Assembly (NCBI RefSeq): GCF_017591425.1
Contig: NW_024465885.1
Span: 33,612,501 to 33,676,500 of the forward strand
Direction of reading: 5' to 3'
Source: Ochotona curzoniae
Lineage: Eukaryota > Chordata > Mammalia > Lagomorpha > Ochotonidae
Length of the DNA stretch: 64,000 nucleotides
This document shows positions 23,085 to 34,312 of this stretch, in pieces (position 1 is the first letter of the stretch; each line of letters starts with the position of its first letter). Made by a program: the position numbers and the translations under genes. Under the pieces are notes generated by a model, which was not told the DNA's origin, did not search any database, and was given only the letters and a program-made list of their open reading frames with translations.

Positions 23085-23640
23085 GTGAGTATAGAGAATA
23101 ATTGTGTACAAGCGTGATACCCAGTTATATAAAAAAAAATTTTGATGTATCTAATGGCAGACTGAAGTGACAATAGAATAAAAACGATGAAATTCAACAA
23201 CCTAATTTCATTAATGGAACTATCAGTAATACAAAAAAAATCAAATTTGCTGCTATATTAACCAAGTGGACCTAACTGTTATCTACACAGCATTCCATCC
23301 TACAGCTGTAGAATCAGCATGGTCATCAACATTTTATACATTCTTCAAAATAGATCATATATGCTAAGGCAAAGTAAGCATCAAAATTTCAAAACAATTG
23401 AAATCATACTGTGTATCTTTTATGTACAAGGGGAAATTAAGCTGAAAATAGACACCAAAAGAAACTAAAATACTTAAAACAGAATGGTGCCAGTAGTAGT
23501 ATTTACGCAAAATAAAAACTGAAGCACTAAAAAGTTTCGATAATATAAAAAGTGGGTATCCCATATTAATTATTATTTTTAACATTCATAAGAAAGAATC
23601 ATTCCTAGATAAATATGTATCTCCTAAATACAGAAACAAT
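23085..23640 (+). mobile_element. L1 fragment: ORF2 endonuclease region, sense
   Basis: The stretch ACCAAGTGGACCTAACTGTTATCTACACAGCATTCCATCC ... ATAGATCATATATGCTAAGG ... AATTTCAAAACAATTGAAATCAT corresponds in order to the C-terminal part of the L1 ORF2 endonuclease domain. In the protein this is (D/Q)-xDL-xxIYRxFHP, then the IDH motif of the catalytic region, then F-K-x-IEI. It is broken by several stops and frameshifts, so it is an old, dead copy. It is cut off on both sides. Confidence 0.8.
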
Positions 23641-23901
23641 TTACAGAAAGAGTGGTGGAGGTAGTGGGAAATAATAAAATGTAAGACCAGGTTTCAGTTA
23701 CAAGTAATTGTGAAGCAAAATGTTTGTCTGTGAGTTGCTTATCCTATTTTCATGTACATTTGACTATGATTAATAAAAGTTAATTCAATGCAATATATTT
23801 GCATAATTATAATCATAAACTTTATCTAAAACAAAAGTACTTTTATTGTACCTCATGTCTTAGAGAGCTAAACATTAGTTTCCAGTATTGTTTATATTTT
23901 T

Positions 23902-24208
23902 TTAAGATTTATTTCTATTGGAAAGGCAGATTTAGAGAGACAAGGAACATGAGAGATAGAGAGAGAGAGAGAGAGAAGGATTTTAGATCTGTTGGTTCAC
24001 TCCCCAAGTGGCTGCGATGGCCAGGAGCTTCTTCTGGTTTTCCTGTGTGGGTTTAGAGTCTCAAGGCTTTGGGCCATCTTTATTCTTTGCCAGGCCACAA
24101 GCAGGGAACTGGATGGGAAGTGGAGCAGCCAGAACATAAACCAGCACCCATGTGAAATCCTGGCACACGCAATATGAGGATTTAGACACTAGGCTACCAT
24201 GTCAGTCA
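23902..24208 (-). mobile_element. C-SINE, antisense, full length
   Basis: Antisense tail TTTTTTTAAGATTTATTTCTATTGGAAAGGCAG, a (GA)n run at 23957-23976, GGTTCACTCCCCAAGTGG, TCAAGGCTTTGGGCC, CAAGCAGGGAACTGGATGGGAAGTGGAGC, and head ACACTAGGCTACCATG. The (GA)n expansion lies where the consensus has GAGAGGAGGAGAGACAGAG. Confidence 0.95.
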
Positions 24209-26600
24209 CTTACATCTTATTGTTGATGGAGGTTGCTTTGCATCTGCATATACATTTTTATGAAAATAAAGAGTACACATATATAGAGAAAGCAAAGAAA
24301 ATTACAATGTAAAGTGTAAGACATGTCTTGTTTGCCATACATAAATACTTGGATATGGGAACTAAAGTGACAAAGAAATCTACTGAGCAGGTGAAGTAAT
24401 GTCAAGGTTAATTTGTTACTAAGGTGTTTTAGAGATTTAACAAATGTTATCTTATACCACTACAAATTGTTTAACCAGGAGTTCAACTTTTGGCCTCATC
24501 ATCACTTAAGGCATGATTTTCCCCTGAATCAGCATGTTTTGATGTATCTCCCAAAAAGAAAAGGGAGAATGCAGGATTTTACACATAATTTTAAAAATAA
24601 AATGGTCATTTCTGACCATCTTCAATTTGCCTAAAATCGTGGATTTGTATTTATAAGGAAAATTATAAAATGTAATTTCTGGTTCAGTTTATACCCTCGG
24701 TAGGAATTCCATTGATCCAAAAGAAGGGATGTTAGAGTGCCTGCTAGCAGATATGTTGACATATCCACAATGCCTACAAAGGTTTTGTATATTGGAAAGA
24801 GATTAAAGAGTGGAACTATGCAGTGATATTAGAGTATTACAATTTCCACTATATTCAATCATCTAAAAGTGATACTGCTAATTATTATTATTTAGTCTGT
24901 GACTTAAAAATTTTGGAGTCGAGCAGTATTTACTTGTCTTGTCAAAAGCTAGCAGATAATTACATTATATATACTATGCAAATCGATTTTATTGTGCTTA
25001 TTTTTATGCCTGAGCGGGTAGTACTTTTTTGAGGACATGTAGAAATGACACATGGATGCAGTGGGTAAGCTATCCATACTTCATTTTTTTTAGAGAGAGA
25101 GTGTGTATGTGTGTGTTTGTGTGTGTGCACATGAGGGTACTCTATAGTTCAGGGATAGAGGGAATGTAAAGATAAAAATATGTTGGTATAAAGAATTTGA
25201 AATCCGGTGTGTTGCCTTAATTATACACATTTTCCATCAATTTTTTAAAACTTTGGTGTATGTGTGTGTAAGCAGAGAGAGGGTTACAGATGCAAACAAT
25301 TAACGTGTCTGTAAAAAATGATCAAGTTAAATTATTGACATTAATCCTAAACATCTTGAAAAGTTATGCTTGCAAATGTTCTGCTTAAGACTACTTTTTC
25401 AGTCAAACACATTGTGATTATTCTTGTGACTGTTTTAGTGATTCATTGTGTTATGTCTCGGGCTGCAAGGAATTTGTGTTTCTGTCTTCTGCCTTTGTAA
25501 AAAAAAATTACTGCTATTTACTAAAAAATGTGTAGATTCACACAGTATCAGTAATGGAAACAGGCATGACGGGGGTTTGAAGGCGGGAACAAGAACTTGA
25601 GAAGAGCACGGTAGGCAGAGCAAAGAACAAAATGTGTATTATAGAGAAAAGTCAGGGGTGCACAGCCCATGTAGAAGCTAATTAGACTAAACGCATGATG
25701 ACTAATAAGTGTGGCAAGAGAGAGAATGAGAAAAATCGAATTCATTCATAGGATTTGAGAATTGAACATGACACTCCCTAGTATACTCGATACTGTCCAA
25801 AGGAAGTCCATGGCAGAAAACCTGTCTCAAATGAATTTGAATAATAAAATATGTTTTCTGATATAGATTTTATTTGCTGATATGGTTTATAGATTGAAAA
25901 AATCATTTTTAAAACAATTGCAGATCCATTTCCTTAATATTCTGTTGCGGTCCCTTCCTTTTAAAGTGGTAAGGAAATCACAGTAACTGAGTTTTCACAG
26001 AATATGGAAGTCAGCATAGTGAGAGCAGAACCGCTGTGTCTCAGGAGCAGCCTGTCTCCAAGCGCTTTGATCTCATGCTTGCAGCCTCCAGGCACTAAGA
26101 AAGTCAACACTGACAGTTTAAGGCACTCGATCTGTTTTATATTTGGGGTGTTGCAAGCCGACTAGCATGCCTTCAGTTTCTGTTTGCTTGCTTTTTGTTT
26201 ACCCTAAAGTATATAGCAGGAGAGCAGTGACACTGTGGGATTTTTACAAACGTACTTCAGTGGAACGGGGGCTTTTCATTTTCTTAAAGTTCTCTCTTCT
26301 CCATGTGTCTTGCTATTCAGAATTCTCTGATTTTTGATTATGGAATTTATCTTTTAATGCTTCAGTTGAAGAAACTAAATTCCATGAAACCTCAAGAGTT
26401 CTAAAATGCCACGTTATCTATATATTCTTAAATAATTATGAACTTTCTTACACTTACTTTGAGCCTCACCTAAGGGCTGATTGATTTGTGGTGATATTAA
26501 TAGAGATTACACAAATTAATGTGCCCTATATGAAAGATAAAGGAAGTTTTTAGTATAAAACAAAATAACATCATGGGTCCTAAAGCAGGATGGTTCAATC
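24209..26600. other. Long stretch without recognised features; (GT)n runs
   Basis: No repeat family or gene was assigned. It contains (GA)n/(GT)n simple sequence at 25091-25129 and a short (GT)n run near 25255-25270. The part at 25980-26130 is less AT-rich and could be a very old repeat (for example an LTR end), but I cannot support a call. Confidence 0.5.
25091..25129. repeat. (GA)n(GT)n microsatellite
   Basis: A short GA run followed by an interrupted GT run (TAGAGAGAGAGTGTGTATG then GTGTGTTTGTGTGTGTGC). Confidence 0.9.
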
Positions 26601-26616
26601 AGAATTATAATGAATT

Positions 26617-26926
26617 CTGGGCTAAGCGCTATGGCCTAGTGGCTAAAGCCCCTCGCCTTGAAAGCACCAGGATCCCATATGGGTGCCGGTTCTAATCCCG
26701 ACAGATCCACTTCCCATCCAGCTCCCTGCTTGTGGCCTGGGAAAGCAGTCAAGGATGGACCAAAACCTTGGGACCCTGCACCTGCGTGGGTGACCTGGAG
26801 GAAGTTTCTGGCTCCTGGATTTGGATCTGCACAGCACAGGCCATGGTGGTCACTTGGGAAATGAATCATCAGACAGGAGATCTTCCTCTCTGACTTTGCA
26901 GTAAGAATAAATACAGCTTTAAAAAA
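26617..26926 (+). mobile_element. C-SINE, sense, full length
   Basis: It starts GGGCTAAGCGCTATGGCCTAGTGG and keeps GGTTCTAATCC (B box), GGACCCTGCACCTGCGTGG and the tail AAGAATAAATACAGCTTTAAAAAA. The flanks AGAATTATAATGAATT (26601-26616) and AGATATATAATAAGTT (from 26927) are an imperfect target duplication. A small deletion lies near the CT-rich part. Confidence 0.95.
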
Positions 26927-26942
26927 AGATATATAATAAGTT

Positions 26943-28004
26943 TCATGAGACAGAATTGTTCAGGATGTGATTTTTAAATTGAATCCCAGTTTGAATTTTC
27001 TTTAAGTTTTTTAACCCACTTTTTTTTTCTATTTGAAAAGTTTTTGGACCCATAAAATCATCTCCTAGAGGTATCTACTTTCCCTTAAATAGAGATCTCA
27101 GGTTAAATTTCCTTGGAGTTAGTTAGATTTGCTTGACAACAAGTTTGCTCTTATTTATCAAGGTAGTGATTGTCAAAGCAAGATGCTCATTTGAGCTTAA
27201 TTTACTAGCTTTGTAAAATGCCAGGCTGAACATGTTGGAAGCTTACACCAACTATTCCCAGGGAGAATGACACATTGCCACATTGTTGAAATTATGGCTG
27301 CACTACATTGTCCCTAGACATTTGATACACACCATTGTTGATACAACAAAGTATTTTTAAAACCATTTTCTGGAGATCTTAGGATACCAACTTACAACTA
27401 AATACACAATTATTCAAATATTAAAACATGAATATTCACATCAAGTCTAATAAAGATCATGAGACCAATTCAAGTCAGTTTCTTCCACTGGAAGAGCTTC
27501 ATATTGCTGAATTTGTAGCCCTTTTGATTTGTAGTCTCTTTGTCTCTTTGCTAGAGACTATATTTTCCAAACTGGTAGGAGCCTTGTGCATTAAGCCAAC
27601 TAGAAATTGAAGACACTTTTAAGGAGAAAAGGGATGGGAAAGAAATGCAAATTTAAAAAAAAAATATTTTCTCAACATCTTCAACTAACTCGGGATTGAG
27701 TACAGAAAGAGTTAAGCAAAATATGATGTCAAAACCTATACTGAAATATTGCAACTGTGTAAGAAGCAAATGAAAACATGTTGGACACCAGTTACAAGAC
27801 AATGTTGCTTTTGCTATCAATAGAGGAGAGACATTAACTAAAGTTAACATTCAAATAACACCAAGAAAATGAGCATTCTGCCAGCTCCCTATTATAAAAG
27901 TTGTGCTGTCCAAATCATAAATAAAAATGGTCACAAAGCTCGGGTGAAGGCACAAGTAGCTAAAGGGTAAGAAGATTAACTCTCTAAATTGATGAATCAG
28001 AAAA
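26943..28004. other. No recognised feature
   Basis: AT-rich, unassigned. Small open frames at 27428-27610 (+), 27653-27850 (-) and 27851-28090 (-) carry no recognisable domain. Confidence 0.5.
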
Positions 28005-28018
28005 AAAAAAAAATGAAC

Positions 28019-28665
28019 CACTGCAATTGCAACCACCAGCTGATTGCAGTGATGGACTGTGCCAGACCCTATACTTGCAAGTACACACAAGAATCTGGTC
28101 TGGGATCACCTCAGACAAAGTCTTTTGGGATCTCCTCAAATCAAATTGCTGGTCTTAGAACCCATGGTACGCCATGGAGTGCCAGAGCCAAACCTCCTCA
28201 GAGGCTCAGATGGAGCAGTGGAGAGCATAACCAGATGCACATTGAGGATATGGCCATCTATCGGAACCAGCAGACGATACCTGGCACCACAACAGAGGGC
28301 AGAACAAACCAATCAACTACCCCATATGTTTGCAGTGAAAAACTGGGCAAACGAAGACTCTAAGATGAATTATGTCAATCAGTGGATTCTGCAGCAACCT
28401 CATCATGCTTGGAATGGCGAGATTGGCAGCTATTCAGAACTGTTAAACTATCAAAAACACTTGAGCAAGATCCTCAGAGCATGCCCCACATTGGGGACCT
28501 GTGATGGGTGGCAGGGTGAGTGGGGCTTCTCCCCTTATCACCCCTTTCACCCCAGATACAGGAAAAAAATGTGAAAATAATATCTTACCCACTTTCCTGA
28601 AGCCCTTGAACCTTTGTGCCCTAATTAACTACGTAAAGATTGTCAAAAAATAAAGAAAAAAATGG
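28019..28665 (+). mobile_element. Unclassified polyadenylated retroelement insertion with target duplication
   Basis: A 647-bp block of markedly higher GC content sits in AT-rich DNA. It is bounded by 14-bp direct repeats AAAAAAAAATGAAC at 28005-28018 and 28666-28679. It ends with an AATAAA signal at 28649-28654 and an A-rich tail, the marks of an L1-mobilised transcript. Its first bases, CACTGCAAT (28019-28027), pair with ATTGCAGTG (28043-28051), a perfect 9-bp stem at the very 5' end. It holds an open frame of 171 codons (28059-28574) that covers 80 percent of the insert; I do not recognise the product. It could be a lagomorph L1 5' region, a non-autonomous retroelement, or a processed copy of an RNA gene. 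The sequence shows the insertion marks; the identity is open. Confidence 0.75.
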
Positions 28666-28948
28666 AAAAAAAAATGAACACCTTATCTGGGTCTGTGTGT
28701 GTTTGTGTGTTTGTATACACATTTATATTTGTATGTTGCATATACATATACTATAAAGAAAATAAAATATTTACATTCGGTGTAAGCTTTCATGAAGTAA
28801 ACCTTATATTGAGACGTGAATCTGAATATCATTTGTCATCTATTTGTCCATAAGTTAGCAATCCTATTTTTTTTCCCCACTCAAAAGCTTTTCTTTTGGT
28901 GACGTATCTATTATGAACATTTAATTTCTTTATAAAAATTGAACTTGT

Positions 28949-29283
28949 GGGCCCTATGCAATGGTTCAATAGCTAATACTCACCTTGCATACACCGGAAT
29001 CCCACATGGATGTCAGTTTGTCTCCCAACTGCTCCAGTTCCCATCAGCTCCCTACTTGTGGTCTGCAAAAGCAGCAGAGGACGGCCCAAAGCCTTGGGAC
29101 CCTGCATCAAAATGGAGGCCTGGAAGAAGCTCCTGGTTCCAGGCTTTGGATCAGCTCAGCTGCAGTTTTTGTGGCCATTTGGTGAGTGAATCAGTGAATG
29201 GAAGAACTTTCTCTGTCTTCCTTCTTTTGGTAAATCTGACCTGCCTTTCCAATAGAAATAAATAAATCTTAAAAAAAAAAAAA
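28949..29283 (+). mobile_element. C-SINE, sense, full length
   Basis: Head GGGCCCTATGCAATGG, middle GGCCCAAAGCCTTGGGACCCTGC, tail CCAATAGAAATAAATAAATC plus A12. The flanks ATTGAACTTG (28938-28947) and ACTGAACTTG (29289-29298) are a probable target duplication with one mismatch. The insertion lies about 270 bp after the unclassified retroelement. Confidence 0.95.
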
Positions 29284-29298
29284 CCTTCACTGAACTTG

Positions 29299-30084
29299 AA
29301 TAAGTTAAAGTCATACTTTCATCAAGTTTCCACTATCATTCCTTATCTCTCAATTTCCCCAGTAACTCTTGAGTATGTTTTGGGTTTCAACATTAAATTT
29401 TCGTGTTTTTTTCCAATATTTTAGAAAAAGGTGAAAGATTTATTCAATCTGAGGAGAAACTAGAATATTCCCCAATATTTTAGCTGTGTAAACAATATGT
29501 TAGCCATCAACATCCTCTAGGATTGATAACTTGAACTTACCCAATCATAAGTCAGGCTTATGTAATTCAGTAATTTTTAAAATCCAAAAAATCAACTTTA
29601 TTTTCATTGCTTTTTAAATTTTATTAATTAAAAAAGAAAGTAAGAAACACAAGGTATTGAAATATAAACATTAGCAATAAAATTGATATGAGCACAGTAA
29701 TGAAAAGAAATGCATGCATAGCACTGTTTTTGATGTTTTATTTTTAATGATAGATCTTAGCCCCTAAAAGAGGAATATGTGAAATGAAAGATATTTTTCT
29801 ATGTAACACTCTTAGAAAAAGCACATGTTTTGCAAACTAAGTTGTCTCATTGTGTTGAAATTCAAATACCAGCTAACTATAATTCCCAGATGAGCATATT
29901 TATGCACATCATTCATGTGTTTCCTCTATAATATGTTTAATACAAGCCATCTCTAGGCATCCTGGCATGAATTAAAAGTACGAATGCTACCATACTATTA
30001 ATTGTTCTACATGGTTACACTTTAATATGCATATTAATATAAAATAAATATACTAATAATGCTTTAATAATAAGTACCACTGCT
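29299..30084. other. No recognised feature
   Basis: AT-rich, unassigned sequence with no long open frame. Confidence 0.5.
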
Positions 30085-30160
30085 AGCTGCTGGTACAGTG
30101 GCATAACAGGCTAATCCTGTCTGAGTTATTGGCATCTGATATGGGCACTGGTGGACATTG
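30085..30160 (+). mobile_element. Head fragment of an old C-SINE
   Basis: GCTGCTGGTACAGTGGCATAACAGGCTAATCC ... GGCATCTGATATGGGCACTGGT is the tRNA-like head of the older (rabbit-like) SINE subtype. Only about 75 bp are present. The sequence after 30160 does not follow the SINE. Confidence 0.7.
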
Positions 30161-30550
30161 TGGCCATCTGATGTGTAAATGCTCTCTGTCTTTATATTGA
30201 CACCTGGGGATATAGCAGTCATTTGATGACACCTAGATACCTCAGTGTGGGGAAAAGTGTTAGAAGGGTTTTCCTTGGGTGGTTTTGATAGTTATGGGAA
30301 GTTGTTGGTTTCATTCTTCCAAAGCTGAAAAGATCTTTCCAAGGCCAATTGGCTCACAAAGTCCACTTGATTGTACCCACAGACCCAAGAAAGTGCTATA
30401 AAGCTTTGCCAGGAAAATAGAGCAGGGAGTCCTGCTTCTCATCCTCTAATGAATCTGCCAACATCACCTGCTGGCTAGATGTCATGTCCTCTGTGTGCAT
30501 CTGTACATGCTGACCGCTGCACAGGCATCAGCAAAGGAGGAGACTCTTAT
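30161..30550. other. Leader before the GC-rich array, unassigned
   Basis: The composition rises gradually in GC towards the array. No repeat family was recognised. It may belong to the same element as the array that follows, but there is no counterpart in the second copy to prove it. Confidence 0.35.
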
Positions 30551-31250
30551 CAATGGGTGCTACAATCTGGCAGAGCCTGGATCACCTCCAGACCCAGCTC
30601 TCATGTGAACCAGCGGGTACCACAGCCTAGCTAGACCTATCTTACACGTATTCTGGCTCTCTCCAGGGTCAGCAGTAGCCTACCCCAGTTAGGCCCACCC
30701 ACAGTCCTAGCCCACAGACATGATGACAAGTGCTATAGTCTTGCCCAGACTGCTCTGCCCACAACTGCAGCTCTCACATCACCAGTAGGAGCATGAGGCC
30801 TAGAAGGTAAGTCCCCAGAGTTTCTCTATCAGGCCTGTCTTTAGCCCTAAGTAGTGTGTGCTTGTGGGTGTTTTGACTCAGACTAACATGGCCCACGTAC
30901 AATCTTAGCTCTCACAGTTGTTGCAGCCTAGCCCAATCAGGCTGATCCCATACCCTGACCAGGTTCTGAAACATGCCAGCAGATGCTGAGGCCTGACTTA
31001 GCCTAGCCTGCCCCCAACTCAGGATCTTGCACTACCCAGCAGGAACTGCAACCAAGTAGAGAAGTTCCCCAAGTTGACACAAAGTTGGCATTAACCAGAC
31101 CCGAATGCCTGCTATTGGATCTTTTCACCCAGCAGTGTAAACCTTGCCTAGGTGTAAGGCAACCTAGGCAATGCCTACTGCTGGGAAAAACTGGCCTTTG
31201 AATCCAAATGCTATAATAGCTTCCTCCTTATAAATAAAGTTTCACCTTAT
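30551..31250 (+). repeat. GC-rich array of degenerate 55-65 bp units (copy 1, sense)
   Basis: Eight or nine diverged tandem units share the pattern CAGCRGGTGCTACAGCCTRGC, then a GCCCACCCACARCYC-like middle, then AGCTCTCACATG. An odd block AGTAGGAGCATGAGGCCTAGAAGGTAAGTCCCCAGAG (around 30783-30822) interrupts them. The array is followed by TTGGCATTAACCAGACCCGAATGCCTG and a hairpin GCCTAGGT-N8-ACCTAGGC at 31146-31169. An AATAAA lies near 31231. The same features recur in inverted orientation at 54340-55575, so this is a dispersed element, not a local minisatellite. It could be an L1 5'UTR monomer array or part of an LTR; I cannot decide. Confidence 0.7.
31146..31169. other. Perfect 8-bp stem, 8-nt loop hairpin
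   Basis: GCCTAGGT, eight bases, ACCTAGGC. Both arms are perfectly conserved in the second copy at 54356-54379, whereas three of the eight loop bases differ. Confidence 0.85.
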
Positions 31251-33174
31251 TGCCCAAAAACATTACATAACAAGACAAATGTGAGCTTTTTTTTCCATGC
31301 AAAGAAAAATTGATTTGAATAGAATTAAGTAATAGAAATATATTAATCTAAAATGAAGCAACATTCAATTAGGTGAAATATAAACTTCAATATTATTTAT
31401 ATATAGAATACAAAAATATTGTAAAATTGAAGTGTACATCTTGTGATATGATTGTTGTCTTTAGCTCTGGTTTATTGTCTCATAGAACTGTGATTTCCCA
31501 CTTTTTACTTGTTCAATATTGGTTAGTGGGAAATAAAGCTTGTGAATATCAAGTGGATTGAAAGAATGTCCTCGAAAAGGTTTAGGAAAACAAGCAAGGA
31601 ATAAAGGTATGAGCTGCATTCATAGAGGATGAGGGGGTAGGTAGGGAAATATGGCTTTTCTCTTAGAAAGTGTACGTATTAAATTTGTGAAATCAATTCT
31701 ATTAATTAAAAGAGGAAGAAAACATTAAAATTGCGCTTAAAATTGTTGAACAAAACTAGATAATAGCGCTCATATTCTATATGGAGATGTTTGAAGGAAG
31801 ACTTATATTGGAGAAATCATTTATGAATACACGAACTCTTATTTCCAGTCAGAATACAATCACTATTTCCAACCAACACTGGGAGAATTTCCTGCTAGCG
31901 AATGTAATAATGCAGAACTCTGAAAATTAATGTTGCAATGAGAATTTCTAGAGTGATGTCCTCAAAAAACTGTATTAGTACCATCAAAAAAACAGAACAG
32001 CACTTTAAAATTAAAACCCTCAGACATTATTGTAAAATTAGCTTGTGACCTATATACTTCAGTTTTTATTTTGAAATACATCTTACCATATTAGATGTGT
32101 TTTGGGGAGTTGAAGACCAGCTATCTGATCAGTATGATGAACCAGTAGAGAGGCATAGTACACAAACCTTTCATAGTTTCTATTAAACTTGAACTGAGAC
32201 CTTGATATGGCTTCATTTCAGCAAGTGTCCTCCTTTTAAAAGAGGAATTTATGTGTTTCTTTCCCTCCCAAGGTGCAAAATAGTGTGAGTTGCAGAGAAA
32301 AAAATTAACTTTACTCGGTGCTTAAGAACATAATGAGTATTTTTTGAGTATCTCAAACAAATAAAAGGAAGAACTTCCAAAATAATATTTGATTTCCATT
32401 GCTGATATGTAACAATAATTTTCACTGCTATTCATATTTTCATTAAAAATTCCCCTGGACGTTCATGTGATACTTAATTGGATTATATCTGAGCTATAAT
32501 GCATAAATTATAATTCTGCTTCTTAAAACTATTATTTGCTCTCTTGTGCTCTATCACTCTCTCTCCTCCCCATGCCTCCCTCCCTTTTATTTTCTCTTGT
32601 TGTTTTTATTTAAAATTCAGGGATATATCGAGAAAGAGTTTTGCAACCAAGAGGATTAAAAAGGATTTTAATATCTTTTTCAAATTAATGCTCATGTAGT
32701 CTATATTGACCAATATATAAGTTACCAGTGAGGGAAGAGTTGATTTCTCTTCGTCTATCTCCTCATCCATTCCTGCTACACCGTACACTAATCCTTCCTT
32801 ACGTTGGTGGCAATCTCATGAATTCAGGTGCTGAGGCTGAAAAATTGGGTCTGCCAACAAATCCTACTGCATCATGCCATTATTTCTTGCCACCAGCACT
32901 GACTCAGCCTGTTCTGACTGCATGTTTTTCCTGTGACGCTGGAGCTATGTCCCAGCTGCCTGACATTCCTCTAAGACACTTTTTCAACAGTCACTGGAAC
33001 ACATCTTAGGAATATTAAGCCCCAGAACAACAGATTAAACTAACATGTTTTTATGAACACAAATTAATGTCTGCTTTAATCTATAGATCTTCATACCCAA
33101 TTTCTGTTTTCTCAAGTTATTCACACTTGCAAATTGGACATAATTTTAAAATAATAATAATGTTGAATGTTTAC
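31251..33174. other. No recognised feature
   Basis: AT-rich, unassigned. A 93-codon open frame at 32728-33009 in a locally less AT-rich patch carries no motif that I know. Confidence 0.5.
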
Positions 33175-33430
33175 TTATTCAAAAGCCATTGGTTACTCTT
33201 CATTATCCAGTGAAAAACAAAGTCATTACAATGAACTATAAGACTCCCTATTTGTTTTTATCATTTATCTATTGCTTTCTCTTTTTATGCTCCAATCCCA
33301 TTAATATCTTTGTTTCTGTTTGAACATGGATGAGTTAATCTTAATGTCTTTGGAGCTCATTTTTTTTTCTTCACAATGTGTTCTTGGATTAGCACTAGAC
33401 ATTCTCTAATTCTATGTTCAAATGTGTCTG
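33175..33430 (+). mobile_element. L2 LINE fragment, sense
   Basis: AAAAGCCATTGGTTACTCTTCATTATCC ... AACAAAGTCATTACAATGAACTATAAGACTCCC parallels the L2 segment that runs 'aaaaccttcaatggctccccattgcc ... ataaagtccaaactcc ... ggcattcaaggccctcc' (recalled). It is followed by TATGCTCCAATCCC, the expected 'cacgctccagcca' position. Confidence 0.65.
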
Positions 33431-33539
33431 TTTAAGTGAACAGATTTTGTACATTCTATACGGACAGTTTAAGAAGATGACGGCACTCCTTTCATTTCCT
33501 TGATAACCTCTCTCTTCAGTTTAAAAATAATGTATATAT

Positions 33540-33967
33540 ATAATTTTAATTCCCACCACATTTATAAGCTTAGTTAATCACTAACCATAACATGCAACAG
33601 TAAATAGTAGAAAGACTACAGTTCCATGGGACTATAAACACAGGCTAAAAATGACAATCATATTGCAATGTGACCATTTCATTCCCCTACATTTTTTTGT
33701 ATTCTGTGTCAGCTGAAAAAAAAAAAATATGATTTTTGAATGTTTGAGACTGGTTTATTTCACTAAACAAAGTGGTCTTTAGTTAATTTCATTTTATTGC
33801 AACAGACAGAATTTCATTCTTCCTTTTACGGCCAAGTAGTATTCCATAGTAAGTGTATACAACATTTTCTTTATCCAGTCATCAGCTTATGGGCGTTCTG
33901 GATGATTTCATATCTTAATTGTTATGAATTCAGCTGCAGTAGGCATGTGGGCACAAGAAACTTTCCT
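33540..33967 (-). mobile_element. L1 fragment, end of ORF2, antisense (left part)
   Basis: The plus strand reads TTTCACTAAACAAAGTGGTC, CAGAATTTCATTCTTCCTTTTACGGCCAAGTAGTATTCCATAG, and TTTATCCAGTCATCAGCTTATGGGCGTTCTGG. This is the reverse complement of the C-terminal coding end of an old L1 ORF2 (the usual antisense landmark is gagtagtattccattgtgtat). The element continues after an inserted SINE at 34313. The upstream limit in the 3'UTR is approximate. Confidence 0.85.
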
Positions 33968-34312
33968 GGGCCCATTGGCATGGCCTAGAGGCTAAAGTCC
34001 TCACCTTGAAAATGAGCCAGGATCCCATATGGGCGCCGGTTCTAGTCCTGGCGGCTCCACTTCCCATCCAGCTCCCTACTTGTGACCTGGGAAAGCAGTT
34101 GAGGATAGACCAAGGCTTTGGGACCCTGCACCCACGTGGGAGACCCGGAAGAGGTTCCTGGCTCCTGGCTCCGGATCTGCACAGCACCGGCCATTGCGGT
34201 CACTTGGGGAATGAATCATCAGAGGGAAGATCTTCCTCTCAGTCTCTCCTCCTCTCTGTATGTCTGACTTTGTAAGAAAAATAAATAAATCTTTAAAAAA
34301 GAAAGGAAAGAA
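33968..34312 (+). mobile_element. Young C-SINE inserted into an L1
   Basis: It starts GGGCCCATTGGCATGGCCTAG, has GGATCCCATATGGGCGCCGGTTC, and ends AATAAATAAATCTTTAAAAAAG with a GAAAG-rich tail. The flanks AAGAAACTTTCCT (33955-33967) and AAGAAATTCTCCT (34313-34325) match at 11 of 13 positions and lie inside an antisense L1 that resumes on the far side. The SINE is therefore younger than that L1. Confidence 0.96.

Noticed and set aside
26636..26869. Overlapping open frames on both strands with proline/glycine-rich text
   Set aside because: They are the SINE consensus translated in several frames. The same peptide-like text recurs at 13452-13694, 28985-29185 and 63263-63496.
28059..28574. 171-codon frame as a real protein gene
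   Set aside because: It lies inside a retro-inserted block, lacks a recognisable domain, and GC-rich sequence gives few chance stops. Kept as an element feature, not as a coding region.
30551..31250. CRISPR-like repeat array
   Set aside because: Units are degenerate, directly adjoining and without unique spacers; the genome is mammalian.
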